DNA of 64,000 nucleotides, taken from contig CAKPAW010000003.1 in the NCBI GenBank assembly GCA_934133165.1, positions 75,018 to 139,017 of the forward strand, in the 5' to 3' direction. The translations under genes were made by a program, and so were the position numbers. Source of the DNA: an uncultured Clostridia bacterium (GTDB taxonomy: Bacteria; Bacillota; Clostridia; TANB77; CAG-508). Below, piece by piece: positions 15,498 to 23,795 of this stretch (position 1 is its first letter; each line of letters opens with the position of its first letter). The notes under the pieces were generated by a model. That model searched no databases, was not told the DNA's origin, and was given only the letters and a program-made list of their open reading frames with translations.

Positions 15498-16313
15498 ATG
15501 CCCCGAATCCCACGAAAAAAATCGTATACAAATGTTTATCATATAATTATAAGAGGGATAAACAAACAAGATATTTTTCTAGATAAACATGATTATAGAA
15601 AAATGTTGAAAGAAATAATTAACACAAAAGAAAAGTATAAGTATGAAATATATGCATTTGTTCTGATGCCAAACCATGTTCATTTTGTTATAAATGACAA
15701 AAACAATAATGTTTCTACAGCTATGCAAAGCTTGAGCGTAAGATACTCTAATTATTTTAATAAAAAATATGAAAGAGTTGGACATGTATTTGAAAATAGA
15801 TTTAAAAGCCATGTTGTTGAAGATGAAAGTTATTTAAAAAATGTAGTAAGATATATTCATAAAAATCCTGAAAATGCAGAAATAACTAGTGAGTATCCAT
15901 GGAATAGCTATTATGAGTATATTTTCAAACCTAAAATAATAGATGCTGAGTTTGTGATGCAATTATTTTCAAATAATATAGAGGACTTTAAATACTTTCA
16001 TCAAAATTACAATAAAAATAGCGAATTGGGAAATTGTTATGAAATGATAAAAAAGATAGATGACAACGAAGCAATAGCTCAAATGAAAGAAATACTACAA
16101 GAAAACAATTTGATGAATGTACAGAATTATGAAACAAATAAAAAAAGGAAAGCAATAAATAAAGTAATAAAAATTGAAGGAATAAAGAAAGTTCAGATTG
16201 CAAGAATATTAGGAATTAATAGAAAAACAATAGAAAAGATAGGAAGGGAGATGTACCAAAAGGGACAGATTAACCAAAAGGAAACGTCCCTAAAGGAGTA
16301 TGGCGAAGAGTAA
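15498..16313 (+). CDS. REP-associated tyrosine transposase (RAYT, Y1/HUH family)
   Basis: RAYTs are domesticated or non-self-mobile relatives of IS200 transposases that nick single-stranded REP hairpins with a Y1 tyrosine. The 271-residue protein has the Y1_Tnp domain: VYHIIIRGINKQDIF near residue 14, the HUH pair in MPNHVHFVI (His60, His62), and the segment SYLKNVVRYIHKNPEN with candidate catalytic Tyr112 or Tyr119. A helix-turn-helix is visible at about 210-245 (KKVQIARILGINRKTIEKI). RBS AAAGGAG is 12 bases upstream. The last about 19 codons are supplied by the right REP copy, and the end overlaps the radA start by 14 bases. The gene is flanked by perfect REP copies. Confidence 0.9.
   Translation: MPRIPRKKSYTNVYHIIIRGINKQDIFLDKHDYRKMLKEIINTKEKYKYEIYAFVLMPNHVHFVINDKNNNVSTAMQSLSVRYSNYFNKKYERVGHVFENRFKSHVVEDESYLKNVVRYIHKNPENAEITSEYPWNSYYEYIFKPKIIDAEFVMQLFSNNIEDFKYFHQNYNKNSELGNCYEMIKKIDDNEAIAQMKEILQENNLMNVQNYETNKKRKAINKVIKIEGIKKVQIARILGINRKTIEKIGREMYQKGQINQKETSLKEYGEE
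16255..16298 (-). repeat. Right 44-bp inverted repeat of the RAYT unit
   Basis: Exact reverse complement of 15194-15237. It is translated as the C-terminus of RAYT and its last bases AAAGGAG are the only SD-like sequence before radA, ending one base before the radA ATG. Confidence 0.95.
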
Positions 16314-17661
16314 AACAATTTTTGTATGTAATGAATGTGGATATGAATCTGCAAAATGGCTTGGCAAGTGCCCTGCTTGCAATGCATGGAATAGCTTTTA
16401 TGAGGAAAAAGTTGTTAAAGAAAAAGATGGTTCTTTTATTTCTGATAAAAAAACAAAGAGTAGCAAGCCAACTACATTAAATAGTATTGAAGGAAAAGAA
16501 GCGGCTAGAACTTCAACTGGTGTAGGAGAATTAGATAGAGTTTTAGGTGGAGGACTGGTTAAAGGTTCATTAGTTCTTTTAGGAGGAGAGCCTGGAATTG
16601 GAAAATCTACTTTAATTCTTCAAATTTGCGATAAGATGCAGGGAGAAGGTAAAGTATTATATGTTTCAGGAGAAGAGTCAGCGGAGCAAATTAAAATAAG
16701 AGCAGATCGTTTAGATATAAAAAATGATAATATTTTATTTTTAGGCGAAACAGATATAGATTTAATAGCTGATGCGATAAAGGAAACAAATCCAAAACTT
16801 GTAATTATAGATTCTATCCAAACAATGTATAGTGATGAAATAACTTCTGCTGCAGGTACTGTAAGTCAAGTTCGTGAAATAACAGCTAGAATTATGAAAA
16901 TTTGTAAACAAGAAGCAATTACAACTATAATAATTGGACATGTTACAAAAGAAGGAAATATAGCAGGACCAAGGGTTTTAGAACATATGGTAGATACAGT
17001 TTTATACTTAGAAGGAGAAAGATATTTTTCTTATCGTATTTTAAGAGGTGTAAAGAACAGATTTGGTTCTACAAATGAAGTTGGAATGTTTGAAATGCAA
17101 GAAAAAGGAATGATGGAAATTACAAATCCTTCGTCTATTTTAATTTCTGAAAGGGAAGACAATCCACCAGGAAGCATTATAGTGGCTAGCATGGAGGGAA
17201 CAAGACCTCTTCTAATAGAACTTCAAGCTTTAACAACACCTACAGTTTTTGGACTTCCAAGAAGAACAGCAAATGGAATCGATTATAATAGATTAACAGT
17301 TTTAATGGCTGTTTTAGAAAAAAGAGCAAATATGAATTTAGGCTCACAAGATGTATATCTAAATGTTGTTAGTGGAATAAAATTGCAAGAACCTGCAGTA
17401 GATCTAGGAGTGATTTTAGCTGTTAGTTCATGTTTTAAAGGTATAAGCATTCCAAAAGATGTTGTTGCAATAGGCGAAGTTGGTTTAACAGGAGAAGTAA
17501 GAGCAGTAAGCATGATAGAAAAGAGATTAAAAGAAGCGGAAAAATTAGGATTCAGGAAATGCATTATTCCAGAAAATAACAAAAAACTATTGAAAGATAA
17601 TTATAAATTAGATATAATAGGCGTTAGAAATATTAATGAGGCATTAAAAATAATAAAATAG
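16300..17661 (+). CDS. radA: DNA repair protein RadA (Sms)
   Basis: RadA is a RecA-like, DnaB-type ATPase that promotes branch migration in recombinational repair. The 453-residue length is normal. It has the N-terminal zinc finger (CNEC at residue 10, CPAC at 24), Walker A GGEPGIGKST near 94, the RadA-specific KNRFGST motif near 251, and a C-terminal Lon-protease-like domain (AVDLGVILAV, GEVGLTGEVR). The start fits the family start MAKxKTxFVCxECG. The SD AAAGGAG ends only one base before ATG, unusually close, and comes from the REP repeat, so translation may depend on coupling to the overlapping RAYT gene. Confidence 0.96.
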   Translation: MAKSKTIFVCNECGYESAKWLGKCPACNAWNSFYEEKVVKEKDGSFISDKKTKSSKPTTLNSIEGKEAARTSTGVGELDRVLGGGLVKGSLVLLGGEPGIGKSTLILQICDKMQGEGKVLYVSGEESAEQIKIRADRLDIKNDNILFLGETDIDLIADAIKETNPKLVIIDSIQTMYSDEITSAAGTVSQVREITARIMKICKQEAITTIIIGHVTKEGNIAGPRVLEHMVDTVLYLEGERYFSYRILRGVKNRFGSTNEVGMFEMQEKGMMEITNPSSILISEREDNPPGSIIVASMEGTRPLLIELQALTTPTVFGLPRRTANGIDYNRLTVLMAVLEKRANMNLGSQDVYLNVVSGIKLQEPAVDLGVILAVSSCFKGISIPKDVVAIGEVGLTGEVRAVSMIEKRLKEAEKLGFRKCIIPENNKKLLKDNYKLDIIGVRNINEALKIIK

Positions 17662-17676
17662 GAGTTGAATAATAAA

Positions 17677-18753
17677 GTGGGTACATTTAAAGAAAGTAAT
17701 ATAGCAGATGTATTAAAGTTAATTTCACCAGGAACCCCTATTCGTGATGGATTGGAAAATATTTTAAAAGCAAAGACAGGTGCTTTAATAATTATAGGAG
17801 ATAGCAAGGAAGTACTAGACCTTGTAGATGGTGGTTTTAAATTAGATATAGATTATACTCCATCTAGATTATATGAGCTTGCCAAGATGGATGGAGCAAT
17901 TATTTTAAGTTCTGATTTTAAAAAGATATTATATGCAAATGCACAGCTTATACCATCTTCTGATATAGCTACAACAGAAACGGGAACAAGACATAGAACT
18001 GCTGAACGTACTGCAAAGCAAACAGGCGAAATTGTTATAAGTATTTCACAAAGAAGAAATATAATAACTATATTTAAAGGTTACTCAAGATATGTATTAG
18101 AAGACACTTCAAGGGTTATTTCAAAAGCAAATCAGGCACTTCAAACTGTAGAAAAATATAAAAAAGTATTTGATAGCAAATTGAGTATACTAAACGAATA
18201 TGAATTTAATGATATTGTAACTTTAGAGAATGTAATTACTTGCATTCAAAGAGCAGAAATGGTAATGAAAATGGTAGATGAAGTTCAAAGGTCTATTTAT
18301 GAATTAGGACAAGAAGGTAGATTACTAGAAATGCAATTAGAAGAATTAGTTGGAGGTCTTGAAAAAGAAGAATTACTAATAATAAAAGATTACATTGCAC
18401 CAGGGAAAAAAAGAGTCTGTGAAAAGGTATTAAAAGAAATAAAGAGTTTAACACATGAAGATTTAATGAAATCACAAATTATAGCAAGACTTCTTGGATA
18501 TGACGACTTTGACAACTATGATGAAGTTGCAGTATACACAAGAGGATATAGAATTTTAAATAAAATACCAAGAATGCCAAACAATATTGTTGATAACTTA
18601 GTAAGATCATTCAAATCTTTCCAACACATATTAGTAGCAGATATTCCAAGTTTAGATGATGTTGATGGAATTGGAGAGGTAAGAGCAAGAACTATTAAAC
18701 AATCTTTAAAAAGAATGCAAGAACAATTTGTATTTGATAATTTAATATTATAA
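17677..18753 (+). CDS. disA: DNA integrity scanning diadenylate cyclase DisA
   Basis: DisA makes cyclic di-AMP and scans DNA for branched structures. The DAC domain shows KMDGAIILSS and the GTRHRTAERTAKQTG motif. The C-terminal part contains the helix-hairpin-helix DNA-binding domain (IPSLDDVDGIGEVRARTI). GTG at 17677 is preferred because GGAG ends 12 bases upstream. A TTG at 17665 directly abuts that SD and would add four residues. The gene follows radA by 15 bases, the usual Firmicutes radA-disA pairing. Confidence 0.93.
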   Translation: MGTFKESNIADVLKLISPGTPIRDGLENILKAKTGALIIIGDSKEVLDLVDGGFKLDIDYTPSRLYELAKMDGAIILSSDFKKILYANAQLIPSSDIATTETGTRHRTAERTAKQTGEIVISISQRRNIITIFKGYSRYVLEDTSRVISKANQALQTVEKYKKVFDSKLSILNEYEFNDIVTLENVITCIQRAEMVMKMVDEVQRSIYELGQEGRLLEMQLEELVGGLEKEELLIIKDYIAPGKKRVCEKVLKEIKSLTHEDLMKSQIIARLLGYDDFDNYDEVAVYTRGYRILNKIPRMPNNIVDNLVRSFKSFQHILVADIPSLDDVDGIGEVRARTIKQSLKRMQEQFVFDNLIL

Positions 18754-18775
18754 AACAAAGGAAAGTGAGAAATAA

Positions 18776-19594
18776 ATGAAAAAAGACTTAATAATTAAAA
18801 TAATTTTTATAATAGCTATTATATTATTAATAGTAGGAATAGGCTATGTAAGCTATGGAATAATCCAAAAACTTACAAAAAAAGTTCAAAATCCAATAGC
18901 AACTATTGAAGTTCAAGATTATGGAACAATTAAAGTAGAATTATATCCAGACCAAGCACCAAATACAGTTACAAATTTTATAGCCTTGGCAAATCATGGA
19001 TTTTATAACGGACTTACATTTCATAGAGTAATTCCAGGTTTCATGATTCAAGGAGGAGATAAAAATGGCGATGGAACAGGAACACCAACTCTTGATGACT
19101 TAAAAGGAAATGGAGATACATCTACATATGCAATTAAAGGAGAAATGATAGCCAATAATTATACTTCAAATAAAATAAAATTAGAAAAAGGAGTTATAGC
19201 AATGGCTCGCTCAGACTATAGTAGTATTAGTAGTACTCTAACAGAAGAAGGTTATAATTCAGCAGGTTCACAATTCTTTATTATGCATAAAGACAATACT
19301 TCATTAAATGGTATGTATGCTGGTTTTGGAAAAGTAATTGAAGGAATGGATGTTGTAGATAAAATAGCAAATACAGATGTAACATACAGAAGTTCAGAAT
19401 TAAAAGATGGAGAAGAAACTCCAAAAGATGAAAATGGAAAAGAATTAACAGCAGATATGCCTATTAATAAACCAGTTATAACAAACATTACAGTTGAAAC
19501 ATTTGGTGTAAATTATGGAGAACCAGAAACAATGAAACCATTTGACTACTATAATTATTTAATGAAAAATTATAGATCTAGTTTTAATAAATAA
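18776..19594 (+). CDS. Membrane-anchored cyclophilin-type peptidyl-prolyl isomerase
   Basis: Catalyses cis-trans isomerisation of X-Pro bonds, here probably on the outer face of the membrane. The 272-residue protein has one N-terminal hydrophobic anchor (about residues 6-30) without a lipobox Cys. The cyclophilin domain carries NFIALANHGFYNGLTFHRVIPGFMIQGGD and SAGSQFFIM, which include the active-site Arg, Phe and Gln. Unusual acidic insertions (DGEETPKDENGKELTAD) lie near the end. AGGAAAG precedes the start; it may be co-transcribed with radA-disA. Confidence 0.9.
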   Translation: MKKDLIIKIIFIIAIILLIVGIGYVSYGIIQKLTKKVQNPIATIEVQDYGTIKVELYPDQAPNTVTNFIALANHGFYNGLTFHRVIPGFMIQGGDKNGDGTGTPTLDDLKGNGDTSTYAIKGEMIANNYTSNKIKLEKGVIAMARSDYSSISSTLTEEGYNSAGSQFFIMHKDNTSLNGMYAGFGKVIEGMDVVDKIANTDVTYRSSELKDGEETPKDENGKELTADMPINKPVITNITVETFGVNYGEPETMKPFDYYNYLMKNYRSSFNK

Positions 19595-19604
19595 AAATAT
19601 ACAA

Positions 19605-19645
19605 AAGAGGCATCATAAAAATAAAATATTTTGGTGTCTCTTATT
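19605..19645 (+). terminator. Terminator after the cyclophilin gene
   Basis: AAGAGGCATCA pairs imperfectly with TGGTGTCTCTT around an AT-rich loop, followed by ATT; a moderate terminator. Confidence 0.55.
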
Positions 19646-19720
19646 GCTATTAACTTTTAAATAGGGTAAATATGAAAATAAGGTATTTTATACCTTTAAT
19701 AGAAAGGAAAGTTATAAAAT

Positions 19721-20230
19721 ATGGAAGAAAACAAATGTCAAAAAAGAAAAGATTATATCAGTTGGGATGAATACTTCATGGCAATAGCGAAACTTTCTGC
19801 AATGAGGAGTAAAGATCCTTCTACACAAGTTGGAGCTTGTATAGTAAGCAATGACAATCGTATTTTATCAATAGGATATAATGGTGCACCAAATGGATTT
19901 AGTGATGAAAGATTTCCATGGGGTAGAGATGGGGAAAATTTAGACACTAAATATCCATATGTATGTTACGCAGAATTGAATGCAATTTTGAATTATAGAG
20001 GAAGTAAAAAAGATTTAGAAAATTCAAAAATATATGTTGATTTATTTCCTTGTAACGAATGCGCTAAAATAATTATTCAATCTGGAATAAAAGAAGTAAT
20101 ATATTTATCAGATAAATATGCAAATTCTGAAAATAACGTTGCTTCTAGAAGACTTTTTGATGAATGTAGTGTTACATATAAAAAGATAAAATTAGAAAAA
20201 GAAAAGGAAATAAAAATAGACTTAAAATAA
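19721..20230 (+). CDS. dCMP deaminase-like protein with altered zinc ligand
   Basis: The family converts dCMP to dUMP for dTTP synthesis. The 169-residue protein closely follows the family pattern: SAMRSKDPSTQVGACIV, GYNGAPNGF, YPYVC, then the catalytic segment and LFPCNECAKIIIQSGIKEVIYLSDKY with the two zinc Cys. The signature HAE triad normally carries a zinc His and the catalytic Glu. Here it reads YAELNAI, encoded TAC GCA GAA, so the zinc His is replaced by Tyr. A C-to-T transition from CAC would do this. Activity is therefore doubtful unless another residue substitutes. AGGAAAG precedes the start. Confidence 0.88.
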   Translation: MEENKCQKRKDYISWDEYFMAIAKLSAMRSKDPSTQVGACIVSNDNRILSIGYNGAPNGFSDERFPWGRDGENLDTKYPYVCYAELNAILNYRGSKKDLENSKIYVDLFPCNECAKIIIQSGIKEVIYLSDKYANSENNVASRRLFDECSVTYKKIKLEKEKEIKIDLK

Positions 20231-20307
20231 ATGAAAAAAGAAATTTGTTTTAAAATCGTTAAATCAAAGAATTTAAAAATTTAAAGTAAAATATCAAAAA
20301 AATATTA

Positions 20308-20347
20308 AGGAATGAAATCTGTTTAATTTAGAATTCATTCCTTTTAA
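20308..20347. terminator. Bidirectional terminator between dCMP deaminase and mutS2
   Basis: AAGGAATGAA pairs with TTCATTCCTT around a 16-base loop, with T residues on the plus side and A-rich sequence on the other; the two genes converge here. Confidence 0.65.
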
Positions 20348-20354
20348 GTTTTTT

Positions 20355-22811
20355 CTATTTTAGTTCAACAACAGTAACTCCCATTTCACCTTCACCAAAA
20401 GTGCCAAGCCTAAAACTTTTTACATGAGAATTTTTACGAAGAAAATTGTGAATTCCTTCTCTTAATTTGCCAGTGCCTTTTCCATGAACAATGCGCACAG
20501 GACTAAGTTTTGCAATTGCACAATCATCCAAATATTTATCTATAACAAAACATGCTTCTTCAATATTTTGACCAATAACATTTATTTCTGGAATAACCTC
20601 TTTAGATTTAAATGAAGTTACAGAAGATACTTTAGAGTTAATATTCTTTATATTTTTATTTTCTTTAATATTAATTTCTATAATATTATCTAAAGAAATA
20701 TTTGTTTTAATATTTCCTACTTGAACTTGAAGAATATTTTTCTTACCAGATAAAGAAATAATAGTTGCAATATCATTAAAGTTTGATAATTTAATTTTCA
20801 TACCAACCTTTAAGTCATCTTTGGAAAAATGCTTAACAACAGTGTCATTGTTATTTACAATATTTGAACTAGAATTTAAGTTATCAAAAGAAGAATTTAG
20901 TCTATTTCTATATAAATTAGCTTGCTTTAAAGTTCCTTTTTTAAAATGACTTTTTACAAAATTAGCAATTTGAGTGTCAGACCAATTATCAAAATCAATT
21001 TCTTCAAAATCCTTTAAATTATTATACAAAACATTTAATTCTTTAATAGTACTGTTAGCTTCTTCTTTAGCATTTAAAAGGAGATTTTTGGCTTCAATTT
21101 TAGATTTTTCAATTTTGTCTTCTTTCAAATCTTTTTGACTATTTTTTTCTTGTTCTAAATTTTTTCTTAAAAGTTCAATTTGATTTTTATTTTTTATAAT
21201 CTCTTCTTTTTCACTTTCGATAATTAATTTATCATCATAAATATTTTTTAAAAGTTCCTCAATACTTATTTCGTCATCCTTTAGAAAACTTTTAGCTCTA
21301 TTTAAAATATCGTTAGAAATTCCAAGTTTTTTACTAATAGCAAAGGCATTGCTTTTACCAGGAATACCAATCAATAATTTATAAGTAGGCTTCAAATTTT
21401 CTATATCAAAATCTGAACTTGCATTTTCAAAGCCATCTGTCACTAATGCATAATTTTTAATTTCTGGATAATGAGTAGTTGCAAAAGTGATAGCTCCTAT
21501 ATTATGGAAGTATTCTAAAATACTAATTGCAAGACTAGAACCCTCAATAGGGTCTGTACCAGAGCCTAACTCATCTAATAGAACAAGACTATTAGAGGTG
21601 GAATTATTAATAATGTGAACTACATTGCTAATATGAGAAGAAAAAGTACTTAAGGATTCTTCAATACTTTGCTCATCGCCTATATCAGCAAAAACATTGT
21701 CAAAAACATATATACTACTTTTTTCTTCTGCTGGAATAAACAAACCACTACAAGCCATTAAAGTTAGAAGTCCAACAGTTTTTAAAGTGACAGTTTTTCC
21801 ACCAGTATTTGGACCTGTAATAATTAAGGAAGAATAATTTTTACCAACTTCTACATCGATAGGAACCACTTTATCCTTGTCTATTAATGGATGACGAGCT
21901 TTTACTAAATTAATACATTTATTATCATTTACAATAGGACAAATCGCATTCAGATCTCTAGAAAAACTAGCTTTAGCAAAAATAAAATCTAATTTTCCTA
22001 AAAGATATACATCATTGTTTAATTCAGTTGTTAAACCAAACAATAGAGAAGATAAATTAGCTAATATTTTTTCAATTTCAATAGACTCCTCTACTTTAAT
22101 ATTAGAAATACTATTGTTTAATTCAAAAACAGCCATAGGTTCAACAAATACAGTAGAACCACTAGCAGATATATCATGAACAAAGCCTTTAATTTGACCC
22201 TTAAAATCTTCTTTTACAGGGATAACATATCTATCGTTTCTGATAGTAACAATAGGATCCATTATAGCTTTAGTGTTAGAGTGAATTATTTTATTTAAAG
22301 TATCTTTAATTTGATTTTCTAATTTTCTTCTGTTTCTTCTCAAATTAGCCAAAACTGTTGAAGCATCATCAGCTATAGTAGTTTCATCTATAATACAAGA
22401 GAAAATTTTATCCTCTATAGTTTTATTTGAATATAGTCTACTAAAATATGAATCTAAAATAGGAAAATTGGATAAATCAAAGTCTTCATCTTTATAAAAA
22501 TATTCTTTTAAATCTCTTGAAAGCCTTAAAACATTTGCAGTATTAAGCAAGGCTTTTGCATTTAAAGAAATATTACTTCCCAAATTTTTAATAGATAAAG
22601 AAATATCTTCAAAATCTGATATAGGCAAATTACCCTTACGGAAAGAAAGTGCGCAAGCTTCGTCAGTTTCTTTTAATAAAGTTATAACTTTATCTTTTGA
22701 ATTTGCAGGTTTTAAATCTAAACAAAGTTCTTTCCCTAAATATGTTTTTGAATTAGTTGAAAGTAAAGTTAAAATTTTATCATATTCTAATTTATTTAAA
22801 TAATTTTGCAT
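20355..22811 (-). CDS. mutS2: MutS2-type endonuclease
   Basis: MutS2 suppresses homologous recombination and acts in ribosome quality control in Firmicutes. The 818-residue size is normal. Seen in order: MutS core and clamp region, ATPase domain with Walker A ITGPNTGGKTVTLKT, Walker B VLLDELGSGTDPIEG, a long coiled coil (about 520-640), and a C-terminal Smr nuclease domain with VRIVHGKGTGKLREGIHNFL. It is one of the few minus-strand core genes here and stands alone with its own promoter. Confidence 0.95.
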   Translation of the reverse strand: MQNYLNKLEYDKILTLLSTNSKTYLGKELCLDLKPANSKDKVITLLKETDEACALSFRKGNLPISDFEDISLSIKNLGSNISLNAKALLNTANVLRLSRDLKEYFYKDEDFDLSNFPILDSYFSRLYSNKTIEDKIFSCIIDETTIADDASTVLANLRRNRRKLENQIKDTLNKIIHSNTKAIMDPIVTIRNDRYVIPVKEDFKGQIKGFVHDISASGSTVFVEPMAVFELNNSISNIKVEESIEIEKILANLSSLLFGLTTELNNDVYLLGKLDFIFAKASFSRDLNAICPIVNDNKCINLVKARHPLIDKDKVVPIDVEVGKNYSSLIITGPNTGGKTVTLKTVGLLTLMACSGLFIPAEEKSSIYVFDNVFADIGDEQSIEESLSTFSSHISNVVHIINNSTSNSLVLLDELGSGTDPIEGSSLAISILEYFHNIGAITFATTHYPEIKNYALVTDGFENASSDFDIENLKPTYKLLIGIPGKSNAFAISKKLGISNDILNRAKSFLKDDEISIEELLKNIYDDKLIIESEKEEIIKNKNQIELLRKNLEQEKNSQKDLKEDKIEKSKIEAKNLLLNAKEEANSTIKELNVLYNNLKDFEEIDFDNWSDTQIANFVKSHFKKGTLKQANLYRNRLNSSFDNLNSSSNIVNNNDTVVKHFSKDDLKVGMKIKLSNFNDIATIISLSGKKNILQVQVGNIKTNISLDNIIEINIKENKNIKNINSKVSSVTSFKSKEVIPEINVIGQNIEEACFVIDKYLDDCAIAKLSPVRIVHGKGTGKLREGIHNFLRKNSHVKSFRLGTFGEGEMGVTVVELK

Positions 22812-22848
22812 TATAAAAACTCCTTATTTCGTGCGTGTTTACGAATAT

Positions 22849-22878
22849 ATTATAATTCGCAAGTAGTGTATTTGTCAA
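22849..22878 (-). promoter_or_regulatory. Sigma-A promoter for mutS2
   Basis: Minus strand TTGACA (22873-22878), 18-base spacer, TATAAT (22849-22854). A dyad GCGAAT and ATTCGT surrounds the -10 and might bind a regulator. Confidence 0.75.
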
Positions 22879-22982
22879 GAAAGAAGAGTTAAGAGAAAGT
22901 TAACCAAAAAGCACCTGCTATTTTGAGGGCAATTTATCTTTGAATAGTATTTTTTTTGAAAAAATCCTTTAAAATTTTATAT

Positions 22983-23010
22983 TTGCATTAACGAAAAAAT
23001 GTGGTATAAT
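22983..23010 (+). promoter_or_regulatory. Extended -10 promoter for rsmE
   Basis: TTGCAT (22983-22988), 16-base spacer, TGGTATAAT with TATAAT at 23005-23010. It overlaps an upstream in-frame ATG (22999), which therefore cannot be the start. Confidence 0.75.
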
Positions 23011-23037
23011 TACAAAAAAACAATAAGGAAGATAAAA

Positions 23038-23781
23038 ATGCAAAAATTTTTTGTTGAAGAAAATCAAATAGAAAATGATAAAATAAATATTATAGGCGAA
23101 GATGTAAAACATATTTCTAGCGTTTTGCGTATGCAAAAAGGTGAACAAATTTTAATTGGAAGTAAAGAAACATTAGAAACATATTTAACAGAAATTGAAC
23201 AAATAGAAAAAGAAAAAGTAGTAGCCAAAATTATAGAAAAACATGACACACAAACAGAATCAAATGTGGAAATAGACTTATACCAAGGTTTGCCAAAAGC
23301 AGATAAAATGGAATTAATAATTCAAAAAACAACAGAAATAGGAATAAGCAAAGTCATTCCAGTAGATATGGTAAGATGTATAGTAAAATTAGATGAAAAA
23401 GATGCTAAAAAGAAGATAGAAAGATGGCAAAAAGTGGCTGAAGGAGCAGCAAAGCAAAGTAAAAGAAGTAAAATTCCAGAAATAAAAAATAAAATAAAAA
23501 TAAAAGATTTAGAAAATATAATAAGTCAATATGATATCTTTATTGTAGCATATGAAGAAGAAAATGAAGTAACATTAAAACAAGAACTTAAAAAATTAAG
23601 AGAACAAGAAAAGTATAAAATAGGAATTTTAGTAGGACCTGAAGGTGGAATTACCAAAGAAGAAATTGAAAAATTAACAAGTTATAATGCAAAAGTTGTA
23701 ACATTAGGAAAAAGAATATTAAGAACAGAAACAGCTCCAATTGTACTTACAAGTAATATTATATATGAGTTAGAAAAGTAG
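23038..23781 (+). CDS. rsmE: 16S rRNA (uracil1498-N3)-methyltransferase
   Basis: RsmE, a SPOUT-fold enzyme, methylates U1498 of 16S rRNA. From the start at 23038, preceded by AAGGAAG, the protein has 247 residues, the usual size. It begins MQKFFVEENQIEND, has an N-terminal PUA-like domain (HISSVLRMQKGEQI), and the knotted SAM-binding C-terminus with ILVGPEGGITKEEIE and VTLGKRILRTETAP. The upstream in-frame ATG lies in the promoter. The prmA gene usually found upstream is absent. Confidence 0.94.
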   Translation: MQKFFVEENQIENDKINIIGEDVKHISSVLRMQKGEQILIGSKETLETYLTEIEQIEKEKVVAKIIEKHDTQTESNVEIDLYQGLPKADKMELIIQKTTEIGISKVIPVDMVRCIVKLDEKDAKKKIERWQKVAEGAAKQSKRSKIPEIKNKIKIKDLENIISQYDIFIVAYEEENEVTLKQELKKLREQEKYKIGILVGPEGGITKEEIEKLTSYNAKVVTLGKRILRTETAPIVLTSNIIYELEK

Positions 23782-23795
23782 AAAGGAAAGTTATC

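Larger units (their letters stand above)
15194..16298 (+). mobile_element. Candidate mobile unit: RAYT between perfect inverted REP copies
   Basis: A 1105-bp segment bounded by 44-bp perfect inverted repeats and containing only the RAYT gene and its leader. Its left edge supplies the stop of the GH15 gene and its right edge abuts the radA start codon. No target-site duplication is obvious at the edges, as expected for HUH-type movement. That the segment moved as a unit is inference. Confidence 0.65.

Noticed and set aside
22999..23037. Longer N-terminus for RsmE
   Set aside because: The ATG at 22999 overlaps the extended -10 promoter; the family start and SD fit 23038.
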